This document shows positions 8,300-15,731 of a stretch of DNA of 64,000 nucleotides, in pieces. Within the stretch, counting starts at the first letter, position 1; each line of letters begins with the position of its first letter. The translations under genes were made by a program, and so were the position numbers. The notes beneath the pieces are model-generated. The model was not told the origin of the DNA. It did no database searches and worked only from the letters and a program-made list of their open reading frames with translations. The stretch covers positions 533,027 to 597,026 of the forward strand of contig NZ_LT985196.1 of assembly GCF_900289115.1 (NCBI RefSeq). Direction: 5' to 3'. The DNA is from Janibacter massiliensis (GTDB lineage: Bacteria; Actinomycetota; Actinomycetes; Actinomycetales; Dermatophilaceae).

Positions 8300-9678
8300 T
8301 CGACCCCCGGCCGCCCGATGAGCTCCTCGCGATCGACCGGGATCACGTCTGGCACCCGTACTCGTCCTCCCTCGACCCGGTGACGACACGCCTGGTCGAG
8401 TCCGCGTCGGGGGTTCGCCTCCGGCTGCGCGAGGCGGACGGGAGCACCCGCGAGGTCGTCGACGGGATGGCCTCGTGGTGGTGCGCGATCCACGGGTACG
8501 CCGTGCCGGAGCTCGACGCCGCCGCGCGCGACCAGCTCGCCTCCATGAGCCACGTGATGTTCGGGGGGCTCACGCACGCGCCCGCGATCGGCCTCGTCGA
8601 GCGGCTGCTCGCGATCACCCCGGCGCACCTGACGCGGGTCTTTCTCGCCGACAGCGGGTCGGTCAGCGTCGAGGTCGCGATGAAGATGGCCCTCCAGGCG
8701 GGTGTCCTCGACGGGCGACCGACCCGCACCCGCTTCCTCACCGTCCGCGGGGGGTACCACGGCGACACGTTCTCGCCGATGTCGGTGACGGACCCCGTCG
8801 GCGGGATGCACTCCCTCTTCCGCGGGGTCCTGCCGGAGCACGTCTTCGCTCCGTTGCCCCCGCACGCCCCGGTCGACCCCGTCACGGGCGTCCCGGTGAG
8901 CGACCCCGGCGCGCTCGCGACGTGGCGGGAGTCGGTCGACGCGCTCTTCGCGCAGCACGGGCCGGACCTGGCCGCGGTCATCGTCGAGCCGCTGCTCCAA
9001 GGAGCAGGTGGAATGCGACCGTGGGCGCCGCAGGCGGTCGACCACCTCTCCCGCCGGGCGCGCGAGCACGGCGCGCTCGTCATCCACGACGAGATCGCGA
9101 CCGGGTTCTGGCGCACCGGGACCCGCTGGGCCGGCGACCGCTGCGCCGAGCCCGCGGACATCGTGTGCATCGGCAAGGCGATCACCGGCGGGTATCTCTC
9201 CCTGGCCGCGGTGCTGTGCACGGACGAGGTCGCCGACCGGGTGAGCGCGTCCGCCGGTGCCCTCATGCACGGTCCGACGTTCATGGGCAACCCGCTCGCG
9301 TGCGCGATCGCCTCGGCGAGCATCGACCTCCTCGAATCCCCGGGTTACGGCGGCACCGGTGCGGCGGGGACGGTGGCGCGGCTGTCCGCGGCGCTGCGCG
9401 CGGGGCTCGAGCCGCTGCGTGAGCGGCGCGGGGTGCTCGACGTCCGCGTGCTCGGGGCGGTCGGTGTCGTCCGGGTCGACCGGCCGGTCGAGGGGACGCT
9501 GCACGAGGCGGTAACCTCGGCCGCACTCGACGCGGGCGTGTGGCTGCGGCCGTTCCGCGACCTCGTCTACGCGATGCCGCCGTACGCGTGCACGGACGCC
9601 GACGTCGAGGTCCTCACGGCCGGGGTCGGGGCGGCCGTCGACGCCGCGGCCAGCGCTGAACGGACCGGGTCCGGGTGA
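8296..9678 (+). CDS. bioA: Adenosylmethionine-8-amino-7-oxononanoate aminotransferase
   Basis: BioA is a PLP enzyme that converts KAPA to DAPA using SAM as amino donor, the second biotin-ring step. The 460-residue product has DHVWHPYSS at the N-terminus, MASWWCAIHGY, SGSVSVEVAMKMA, the cofactor region VIHDEIATGFWRTG and the Schiff-base lysine in CIGKAITGGY (K294). GTG 8296 overlaps the kinase stop (GTGA). This ties biotin synthesis to a lipid operon in translation, which is unusual. bioF-bioD, which would normally follow, start 1.56 kb downstream beyond an opposite-strand gene. Confidence 0.95.
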   Translation: MIDPRPPDELLAIDRDHVWHPYSSSLDPVTTRLVESASGVRLRLREADGSTREVVDGMASWWCAIHGYAVPELDAAARDQLASMSHVMFGGLTHAPAIGLVERLLAITPAHLTRVFLADSGSVSVEVAMKMALQAGVLDGRPTRTRFLTVRGGYHGDTFSPMSVTDPVGGMHSLFRGVLPEHVFAPLPPHAPVDPVTGVPVSDPGALATWRESVDALFAQHGPDLAAVIVEPLLQGAGGMRPWAPQAVDHLSRRAREHGALVIHDEIATGFWRTGTRWAGDRCAEPADIVCIGKAITGGYLSLAAVLCTDEVADRVSASAGALMHGPTFMGNPLACAIASASIDLLESPGYGGTGAAGTVARLSAALRAGLEPLRERRGVLDVRVLGAVGVVRVDRPVEGTLHEAVTSAALDAGVWLRPFRDLVYAMPPYACTDADVEVLTAGVGAAVDAAASAERTGSG

Positions 9679-9720
9679 CCTGCGCGGGCTGCGCCGCCCG
9701 GTGCCACGGTAGGGCCGCCG

Positions 9721-10707
9721 TCATCGGTCCTCCGCACGGCCGTCGGCCTCCCGCTCGAACCAAGCCAAGAACAGCGCCGCGGCTTCATCGCACAGCGAGC
9801 CCAGCTCTCCCGCGGGGGTCGGCGTCGATTTCACACCAAGCGCCCACCCGTCCGTGTACCCCTTGGCAAGCCACGTCTGGCCATCGAGGAACTTGTTCAC
9901 CAGCGGGATCTTGTTGGCACCTCGCGCACCACGTCCATTCCCGGCCGCCGTCCTGGCGATACGGGGGAACCTCTCTCCTGCGTCGTCCGTGACCAGTTGC
10001 TCCAGGACCCTGAGATGCTTGATCCAAGCCGGCGCCGACTCGCACTCCCTCGCGTCAGGTAAGTCGTCGTCGTCGGCAATCACCTGGACACCCACGTGAT
10101 ACTCGAGCCGCAGAAGCTCGCTCTCCTTCGGCATCGCCCGCCCGATCACTTGGACCTGGCCGCGAAGCTCGCGTCCGTCCGGGAGTGTCGGGGATTGCAC
10201 GATGATCGAGGGCATCCCGGCGCCGTTGCGCCGGATCTCGACAAACCAGTCGGAAGGGAACAACCGCTCCGCGACCCCCTGGGCCCGGAACATGCGCTCA
10301 ACAGTGAGCTTGTCGGACGGCATGTTCCGCACGTCATCGAGGGTCAAACGTGAGTCAGGCAGGGTCGCGAGGAGCTGCTCCCATGTGATCACGCAGTCGA
10401 CGAGATCTGCGTGAACGCCCGCATCCTCAGCGGCGAGTACCAGCAGAACGAGATGGTCGACAACCTCCGCTTCACGCTCAAGCTGCTCGGCCGTGATCTG
10501 GTGATCGAACTTCGCCTCCAGACCAACTCGTCGCTCTTTGCCATCAGCCGCGTACACCAGCAGGACATCGATCCTTCGCTTCGACTCGCATCTGACATCG
10601 GTCAGAACCCCCAGTTCGCCGGTCGCGAGTTTCAAGCTCTCCTCGAGCAGGGCGGTTGCGTGCTCGGCGTTGTGGCGAAGCTCCGCGGCGAGAGCCCGGG
10701 TTGCCAT
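9721..10707 (-). CDS. Putative PD-(D/E)xK-nuclease-like protein inserted in the bio locus
   Basis: This 328-residue protein belongs to no family I can name. Residues about 35-65 read RRIDVLLVY, then RRVGLEAKFDHQIT: an acidic residue in a beta strand followed by E-A-K, the pattern of a PD-(D/E)xK nuclease core. The rest is a mixed alpha/beta region with a C-terminal LFLAWFERE. Base composition is lower (36 G+C of 60 bases at 10441-10500) than in the flanking bio genes. It is antisense to bioA and bioF and separates them, which points to an acquired gene. Start ATG 10707 lacks a clear ribosome site; an in-frame GTG lies about 30 bases upstream. A stand-alone restriction or defence role is inference. 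Confidence 0.65.
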   Translation of the reverse strand: MATRALAAELRHNAEHATALLEESLKLATGELGVLTDVRCESKRRIDVLLVYAADGKERRVGLEAKFDHQITAEQLEREAEVVDHLVLLVLAAEDAGVHADLVDCVITWEQLLATLPDSRLTLDDVRNMPSDKLTVERMFRAQGVAERLFPSDWFVEIRRNGAGMPSIIVQSPTLPDGRELRGQVQVIGRAMPKESELLRLEYHVGVQVIADDDDLPDARECESAPAWIKHLRVLEQLVTDDAGERFPRIARTAAGNGRGARGANKIPLVNKFLDGQTWLAKGYTDGWALGVKSTPTPAGELGSLCDEAAALFLAWFEREADGRAEDR

Positions 10708-11235
10708 CGGTTCACTGGTAAAGATCGAGGTCCCCACGGGACTTTGGTAGCACGGCAAGGCACAACTTGTCCCCGAATGACAAGGTCCACCGCCCCCGAT
10801 CGTCGGGCTGCCGCCCCGGTCTACCGGGCCGATGCCCCGGAGCGGAATCTTGGGCCGGACGCGAGGGGTCTGACGGCACCCACGACCAATTGGACGCTTG
10901 GCCAGCGAGTGGTCAAGTCGCTCATACGCGACCTCGGCGCCTCGGCGGCGATGGCCTCGAAGATGTCGTGTCGGGGGGATCCGCCAGCCGGCAACGGCGG
11001 TCGTGCACCCGCCGCAGGTGGTGCACTGCGCGGCTTGGGCAGGCGTTTCCCACCGGATCTCGTGCCCGGGAACACGACGGCGTAGGCAAGCATCCGCGGC
11101 AACGGAGAGCACAGCGCGCTCGGATCCGCCGGGCCAGCAGCGAGGGTGGGCGTGGGCTCGATCGCAGACCGGGGGTGGGGGCGGTCTCACCCTGGCGGCG
11201 AGGGGCCGCCGGGATGCGGTGAGAGGATCGTCGGG
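10708..11235. other. 528-base region without a convincing gene
   Basis: No frame here shows the third-position GC pattern of real genes combined with a ribosome site. Frames that stay open do so only because stop codons are rare in GC-rich DNA. The part next to bioF must hold its promoter and ribosome site (GAGAGG before ATG 11236). The remainder is probably the right flank of the inserted nuclease-like gene. I looked for direct repeats at the two ends of the inserted block and found only short GGGCCGCCG-type matches, not a credible attachment site. Confidence 0.5.
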
Positions 11236-12408
11236 ATGATCACCGACGCGACGACCTTGACCGACTGGCTGAGCGACCGGGCGCGCGAGCGGGATGCCGC
11301 GGGCCTGCACCGCGAGACGGTCGTCCGGGGGGATGCCGGGCCGGAGCACGTCGTCGACCTCGCGAGCAACGACTACCTCGGGCTGCGGCGGCACCCGCGC
11401 GTGATCGACGCCGCCCGCGCGGCGGCGGGGTCCGGTGGTGGCGCGGGGGCCTCGCGGCTGGTCACCGGGACGCTGCCGATCCACGCGGAGCTGGAGGACC
11501 GGCTCGCGGCGCTCGTCGGGACCCCAGCGGCCCTCGTCCTCTCGACCGGCTACCACGCGAACCTCGCGGCGACGACCGCCCTCGCCGACGCCGACACCCT
11601 GATCGTCTCCGACGCCCACTGCCACGCCTCGCTCATCGACGGGATGCGCCTGTCCCGCGGATCGGTGCAGGTCGCCCGGCACAGGGACCTCGGCCACGTC
11701 GAGGAGCTGCTCACGGCGCGGGTCGGCCGGGACGGCGAGCCGCGCGGCCGGGCGATGGTCGTCGTCGAGTCGGTGTACTCGGTGCTCGGCGACGCGGCGC
11801 CGCTGGTCGAGCTGGCGGACCTGTGCGCCGAGCACGACGCGGTCCTCCTCGTCGACGACGCGCACGGGCTGGGAGTGCGTGGCGCCGACGGTGCGGGGCT
11901 CGTCGCAGGGTCGGGGATCGCCGGACGGCCGCACGTCGTCGTGACGACGACGCTGAGCAAGTCGCTCGGGTCCCAGGGCGGGGCGGTGCTCGGGACCGGG
12001 CTCGTGCGCGAGCACCTGGTCAACACGGCGCGCCCGTTCATCTACGACACCGGCCTGGCGCCCGCGGCGGCCGGGGCGGCGCTCGGGTCGCTCGACGTGC
12101 TCGCCGACGAGCCGTGGCGCTGCGCGCGGGTGCGGGAGGTCGCGGCGCGGTTGGCCGAGGTGTGCGGGGTCGACGAGCCGGCCGGGGCGGTGCTGTCGGT
12201 GCCGATGCCCGGACCGGACGAGGCGGTCGCGGCGGTGGCGGAGGCCGGTGAGCGGGGCGTGCGGATCGGGTGCTTCCGCCCGCCGTCGACACCCGACGGG
12301 ATCTCCCGGCTGCGGTTCACCGCCCACGCCGGGATCACCGACGAGGACCTCGAGACGGTCGCGCAGGTCCTGGCCGGCGTCGTCGGCACGACAGGAGATG
12401 CGGCATGA
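11236..12408 (+). CDS. bioF: 8-amino-7-oxononanoate synthase
   Basis: BioF condenses pimeloyl thioester with alanine to give KAPA, using PLP. The 390-residue product shows the alpha-oxoamine-synthase blocks DLASNDYLGLRRHPRV, GAGASRLVTGT, SDAHCHASLIDG, VVESVYSVLGD, LVDDAHGLGVRG and the PLP lysine in TTTLSKSLGSQGG (K242). ATG 11236 follows GAGAGG. It overlaps bioD by ATGA, so bioF-bioD are one unit. No bioH or bioC homologue is seen nearby, so the source of the pimeloyl substrate is not explained by this window. Confidence 0.96.
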   Translation: MITDATTLTDWLSDRARERDAAGLHRETVVRGDAGPEHVVDLASNDYLGLRRHPRVIDAARAAAGSGGGAGASRLVTGTLPIHAELEDRLAALVGTPAALVLSTGYHANLAATTALADADTLIVSDAHCHASLIDGMRLSRGSVQVARHRDLGHVEELLTARVGRDGEPRGRAMVVVESVYSVLGDAAPLVELADLCAEHDAVLLVDDAHGLGVRGADGAGLVAGSGIAGRPHVVVTTTLSKSLGSQGGAVLGTGLVREHLVNTARPFIYDTGLAPAAAGAALGSLDVLADEPWRCARVREVAARLAEVCGVDEPAGAVLSVPMPGPDEAVAAVAEAGERGVRIGCFRPPSTPDGISRLRFTAHAGITDEDLETVAQVLAGVVGTTGDAA

Positions 12409-13181
12409 GCGAGCAGGTTCCCCCCACCGGCCCGACCCTCGACACCGATGCGGCGGACGACCGGCGCGAGCTCGCGCTGCCCTCGGTCGTCCTCGTCACC
12501 GGGACGGGGACCGAGATCGGCAAGACGATCGCGACGGCGGCGCTCACCGCGCTCGTCCTCGCCCGTGGGTCGCGGGTCGCCGTGCTCAAACCGGCGCAGA
12601 CCGGCCTGGCGCCGGGGGATGCGGGGGACGTCGACGTCGTGCGGTCCCTCGCGGCGACCCCGGAGACGGCGGCGCGGCTGACGACCCTCGAGCCGATCCG
12701 GGTGCCGGAGCCGCTCGCGCCCGACGTCGCCGCCCGACGTGCGGGGGTGGAGCTGCCGACGATCGCCGATCACGCCCGGACGGTGCGCTCGCTCGCGGCG
12801 GAGCACGACACGGTGATCGTCGAGGGCGCGGGCGGGTTGCTCGTGCGGCTCGACGGTCGGGGCGGGACGTTGGCCGACCTGGGGACGGCGCTGCGGTACG
12901 TCGGGACGTCGGTCGGGGTCGTCCTCGTCGCCGACCCGCATCTGGGGACGCTGAACTCGATCGCACTATCGGCGGAGGCGCTCGCCGCCCGGTCGCTCCC
13001 GCTGCTCGGGGTCGTGCTCGGGACGTGGCCCGAAGACCCGGGGCTGGCGGAGACGACGAACGTGGAGGAGATCCCGTCGGTGGCCGGCGCTCCCCTGCTC
13101 GGCCGCATCCCCACGGGAGTGGGCACCCTCGAACCCCAGACCTTCACCACCCAAGCCCCCACCTGGCTCACGATCCGCTGA
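12405..13181 (+). CDS. bioD: Dethiobiotin synthetase
   Basis: BioD closes the ureido ring of dethiobiotin using ATP and CO2. The 258-residue product has the P-loop VTGTGTEIGKTIATAAL at about residues 31-47, the substrate lysine in VLKPAQTG, and the EGAGGLLVRL block typical of the family. A hydrophilic N-terminal extension of about 25 residues precedes the P-loop. ATG 12405 overlaps the bioF stop. The stop at 13181 is followed 23 bases later by the first copy of a 71-bp structured repeat, which could end or stabilise this transcript. Confidence 0.95.
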   Translation: MSEQVPPTGPTLDTDAADDRRELALPSVVLVTGTGTEIGKTIATAALTALVLARGSRVAVLKPAQTGLAPGDAGDVDVVRSLAATPETAARLTTLEPIRVPEPLAPDVAARRAGVELPTIADHARTVRSLAAEHDTVIVEGAGGLLVRLDGRGGTLADLGTALRYVGTSVGVVLVADPHLGTLNSIALSAEALAARSLPLLGVVLGTWPEDPGLAETTNVEEIPSVAGAPLLGRIPTGVGTLEPQTFTTQAPTWLTIR

Positions 13182-13204
13182 CCCACCGCCCGCTCGTCCC
13201 TCCT

Positions 13205-13275
13205 CGCAATTGCGCGCGCAATTGCCATCTGCGCGCCGAATATCGCGCGCAGATGTCAGCGATGACGCGCAGATC
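13205..13275 (+). repeat. 71-bp structured intergenic repeat, copy R1
   Basis: The element opens with a perfect 20-base palindrome, GCAATTGCGCGCGCAATTGC (13206-13225). A hairpin follows with arms CATCTGCGCGC (13226-13236) and GCGCGCAGATG (13245-13255) around an 8-base loop. It ends with a further CGCGCAGATC. Ungapped alignment gives 64 of 71 identities with copy R2, 64 of 71 with R3 and 58 of 71 with R4. It lies 23 bases after the bioD stop and 98 bases before the phosphatase start. No coding potential. Confidence 0.9.
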
Positions 13276-13373
13276 GTCGACCGGCGGGGGCGACCGTCGT
13301 CGTTCACATCCCACGAACCCCCGAACCCACCACGCCCGATCCACGAATCCCCGAGACCACCCAGGAGCACCCC

Positions 13374-13880
13374 GTGAGCGAGCCGTACCGCGTCTGCGTC
13401 GTCTGCACCGGCAACATCTGCCGGTCGCCGATGGGTGAGTTCATCCTTCGTGAGCTCTTCGAGGAGGCCGGTCTCGGGGACCGCGTCGTCGTCGACTCCG
13501 CGGGGACGACCAGCTGGGAGGTCGGCAACCCGGCGGATCCTCGGACCCTCGCGGTGCTCGAGCGGAACGGTCACGCTGACTTCGGCGGCCGCGAGCACGT
13601 CGCGCGGGCGTTCGAGCACGGGTGGCTCGCCGAGCGTGACCTCGTCCTCGCCGCCGACCGGGGGCACGCGTCCACCCTCCGCTCCTACGCCCGAACCCCC
13701 GAGGACGCGGCGAAGGTCCGACTCTTCCGCTCGTTCGACCCCGCTGCTGGCGAGGACGCCGAGATGCCCGACCCCTGGTACGGCGACGCAGCCGCCTTCG
13801 ACCAGACGTACGCGGAAGTGACCGCCGCCGCCCGCGGGGTCGTCGACTTCGTCCGCGACGACCTCGACCGACGAGGCTGA
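13374..13880 (+). CDS. Low-molecular-weight protein-tyrosine phosphatase
   Basis: This 168-residue cytosolic phosphatase has the P-loop C(X)5R-S as CTGNICRS (Cys11, Arg17, Ser18) and the general-acid aspartate in MPDPWYG (Asp133). SAGTTSWEVGNPADP is the usual second block. It probably removes phosphate from tyrosine residues of proteins, as PtpA-type enzymes do; the substrate is unknown. GTG 13374 follows AGGAG with 6-base spacing. It is monocistronic, bounded by repeat R1 upstream and a strong terminator downstream. Confidence 0.93.
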   Translation: MSEPYRVCVVCTGNICRSPMGEFILRELFEEAGLGDRVVVDSAGTTSWEVGNPADPRTLAVLERNGHADFGGREHVARAFEHGWLAERDLVLAADRGHASTLRSYARTPEDAAKVRLFRSFDPAAGEDAEMPDPWYGDAAAFDQTYAEVTAAARGVVDFVRDDLDRRG

Positions 13881-13957
13881 CCCGACGCGGCATCCGTTAC
13901 GCCGGTCACAGCCGCGTGCCCGGCTGAGGCTCACCCCCCACCCCGACCCGGGCGCGC

Positions 13958-13991
13958 CGAAGGCCCCGGACCATGAGGTCCGGGGCCTTCG
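13958..13991. terminator. Bidirectional transcription terminator
   Basis: A perfect 15-bp stem, CGAAGGCCCCGGACC (13958-13972) against GGTCCGGGGCCTTCG (13977-13991), closes a 4-base ATGA loop. It lies between the convergent 3' ends of the phosphatase (plus) and the PRC/DUF2382 gene (minus). There is no long T tract, as is common in actinobacterial terminators. It can serve both strands. Confidence 0.85.
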
Positions 13992-14037
13992 GGGTTCACG
14001 TCACCGCATCAGCGGCGGGTGGGTGGTGCGTCGTGGT

Positions 14038-14880
14038 TCACGCGCCCGTGATCTTGCGGCCGGCCTTGTCGAGCCAGCTGTCGCCCTCGCGGGTGTAGCC
14101 ACGGCGCTCGAAGTCGGCGTCACGGTCCTGGACGTTCGAGTAGCGCGTGCGCTCGCCGCCCTCGTGCTCGATCTCGATCTCCTCGTGCGAGACGTCGGCC
14201 GTGACCTGCTGGTTCTCCGTGACGGTCCGCTTGTCGAGACCGACACGCTCGACGTCGACGACCTCCTTGTCGACGACCGCGCGCTCGGCGGACGTCGTGG
14301 CCTCGATCGTCTCCTCGCGGAGCTCGCCGCCGGTGCGACCGTCGGCGATCGGCTCGCGGACGACCTCCACCTCCTCGCGCTCGACCGGGACGTTCACCGT
14401 CTGCTGCTCGGTGACGACGTGCTTGCGGAGGCGGACCTTGCCGCCCTCGACGCGCTCCTTGCCGACGTTCAGCTGCTCCTCGCGGCGGACGACCGAGTCA
14501 CCCTCGACCGCCCGGTCGCGGTCGACGTCCACGTCGGCAGCAGCGGCGCGGTCCACGTCGACGTCCGTGCGGGTGTTGTCCATCGAGTAGTAGCGGTAGA
14601 GCTCGTCCTGCTCAGCCTCACCGATGTGACCGTCGTCGTCGACGTTCGGAGCGTCCTTGACGAAGTCCTTGGTGTACGGGACGCGGATCTCGGAGCCCGA
14701 GATGTTGGCGCCGTTCAGCGGGATGAAGGACTCCTTGTTGCCGAAGAGGCCCGTGTTGACCGTCACCCAGGTCGGCTGGTCCGTGACGTCGTCGAGGTAG
14801 ATCTGGCCGACGGAACCGATCTTGTCGCCGTTCTGGTCGACGACGGTGCCGTTCTGGACCTCATCCAGGTTGAAGTTCAT
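14038..14880 (-). CDS. PRC-barrel and DUF2382 domain stress protein
   Basis: In this 280-residue protein residues 1 to about 90 form a PRC-barrel (GDKIGSVGQIYLDD, PTWVTVNTGLFG). Residues about 115-250 are a DUF2382/YsnF-type region with repeated acidic-basic strands such as VVRREEQLNVGKERV, VNVPVEREEVEVVREP and ENQQVTADVSHEEIEIE. The join is rich in Asp/Val. Such proteins are cytosolic and associated with general stress; their biochemical role is unclear. A long 5' region carries a recognisable promoter. It is monocistronic, with a shared terminator downstream. Confidence 0.9.
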   Translation of the reverse strand: MNFNLDEVQNGTVVDQNGDKIGSVGQIYLDDVTDQPTWVTVNTGLFGNKESFIPLNGANISGSEIRVPYTKDFVKDAPNVDDDGHIGEAEQDELYRYYSMDNTRTDVDVDRAAAADVDVDRDRAVEGDSVVRREEQLNVGKERVEGGKVRLRKHVVTEQQTVNVPVEREEVEVVREPIADGRTGGELREETIEATTSAERAVVDKEVVDVERVGLDKRTVTENQQVTADVSHEEIEIEHEGGERTRYSNVQDRDADFERRGYTREGDSWLDKAGRKITGA

Positions 14881-14999
14881 GCTGTTCTCCTTCGAGTAGG
14901 TGACGCCTGTGCAGCGCCCTCTTCCGGGGGCAGTCCTTCAGCTGAAGCGCGGTGCCGCTGCCACTGTCGTGGCCCCGACGGGGCGATCAGTCATCCCTG

Positions 15000-15027
15000 A
15001 ACATACCTTGCACAACGCGTTCGTCAA
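15000..15027 (-). promoter_or_regulatory. Promoter of the PRC/DUF2382 gene
   Basis: Reading the minus strand, TTGACG (15027-15022) is followed after 16 bases by TATGTT (15005-15000), about 120 bases ahead of the start at 14880. The same sequence also resembles a stress-sigma promoter, with GGGTTT and AGGTAT at roughly the right spacing. That would suit a stress gene, but the two readings cannot be separated from sequence alone. Confidence 0.5.
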
Positions 15028-15041
15028 ACCCTCGACAACGA

Positions 15042-15545
15042 TCAGTTCTCGGCGGTGCCATCCCCGGGCAGGTGGAGGGGCAGGGACATCCGTGCCGAGG
15101 GGCCGTCGAACCCCGCTCGCTGGTAGAGGCTCCGGCCCTGCTCGGTCGTGTCGAGGAAGACCTCATCCGCCCCGACCGTGCGGGACCAGCGGACGATCTC
15201 GTCGACGAGCGCCGCGCCGTGGCCGTGGCGCCGGTGGTCGGGGTGGACAACGAGGTTGCCGAGCCGGACGACACGACCCGAGGGTCGCTCCGGGCGGACG
15301 ATGCAGCACTCGATCGAGCCCGACCCCACGGCGACGAGGCCCTCGGGGGTGATGACGACGGGGAAGCACGCCCGGTCGGGACGGTCGACCAGCCCGCCGA
15401 ACCACGCGCGGGCCCGGCCCTGCCAGCCCGGCGTCGCCGTGCCATCGACGAGAAACAACATCTCCCACAGCTCGAGGATCGACTCGAGGTCGGAGGACAC
15501 GGCCAGCCGCATCCGCCCCCCGCACACCTGGCTCATGACGGACAT
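15042..15545 (-). CDS. GNAT-family N-acetyltransferase
   Basis: This protein of about 167 residues has the GNAT acetyl-CoA motif A in VVHPDHRRHGHGAALVDEIV (R-x-x-G-x-G) and the motif B-like FLDTTEQGRSLYQRAGF. The substrate cannot be predicted. Three in-frame ATGs compete: 15545, 15536 and 15512. The last one (MRLAVSSDL) starts where the fold should start and follows a GGGGGG tract, so it may be the true start. The gene is divergent from the defence operon, whose first start lies 187 bases away, so it marks the left edge of that island. Confidence 0.85.
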   Translation of the reverse strand: MSVMSQVCGGRMRLAVSSDLESILELWEMLFLVDGTATPGWQGRARAWFGGLVDRPDRACFPVVITPEGLVAVGSGSIECCIVRPERPSGRVVRLGNLVVHPDHRRHGHGAALVDEIVRWSRTVGADEVFLDTTEQGRSLYQRAGFDGPSARMSLPLHLPGDGTAEN

Positions 15546-15731
15546 GCTGCACCGCCCACCAACATCGCGGGCCCGGCGGGCTCCGGACCACGGCGAGCAC
15601 GCGCCCGGGACAGGGGTCGCCCGAATGCGGCGGAGGACCGGGGAGCCTAGTGCCGTTCTGACCCCTGCGGACGATTTCCCTCCGGTAGGTTGGCAAGTCA
15701 CCGAGCCCCCACACGTAGAGGCAGGTCGTTC

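Noticed and set aside
10411-11085. A 224-codon plus-strand frame opposite the nuclease-like gene
   Set aside because: Its first part is the complement of the minus-strand gene and its second part has no codon bias or motif. The minus-strand reading has a plausible EAK core.
13205-13275. CRISPR repeat possibility for the 71-bp element
   Set aside because: The copies are dispersed over 50 kb, internally palindromic and without regular spacers or cas genes.
13205-13275. R1 as a simple terminator for bioD
   Set aside because: The same 71 bases occur also upstream of genes (R3, R4) and in both orientations, so termination cannot be its only explanation.
15546-15731. A tRNA or attachment site at the left edge of the defence island
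   Set aside because: No cloverleaf or TTCRA arm is readable, and no matching direct repeat is found near purB. No integrase is present.
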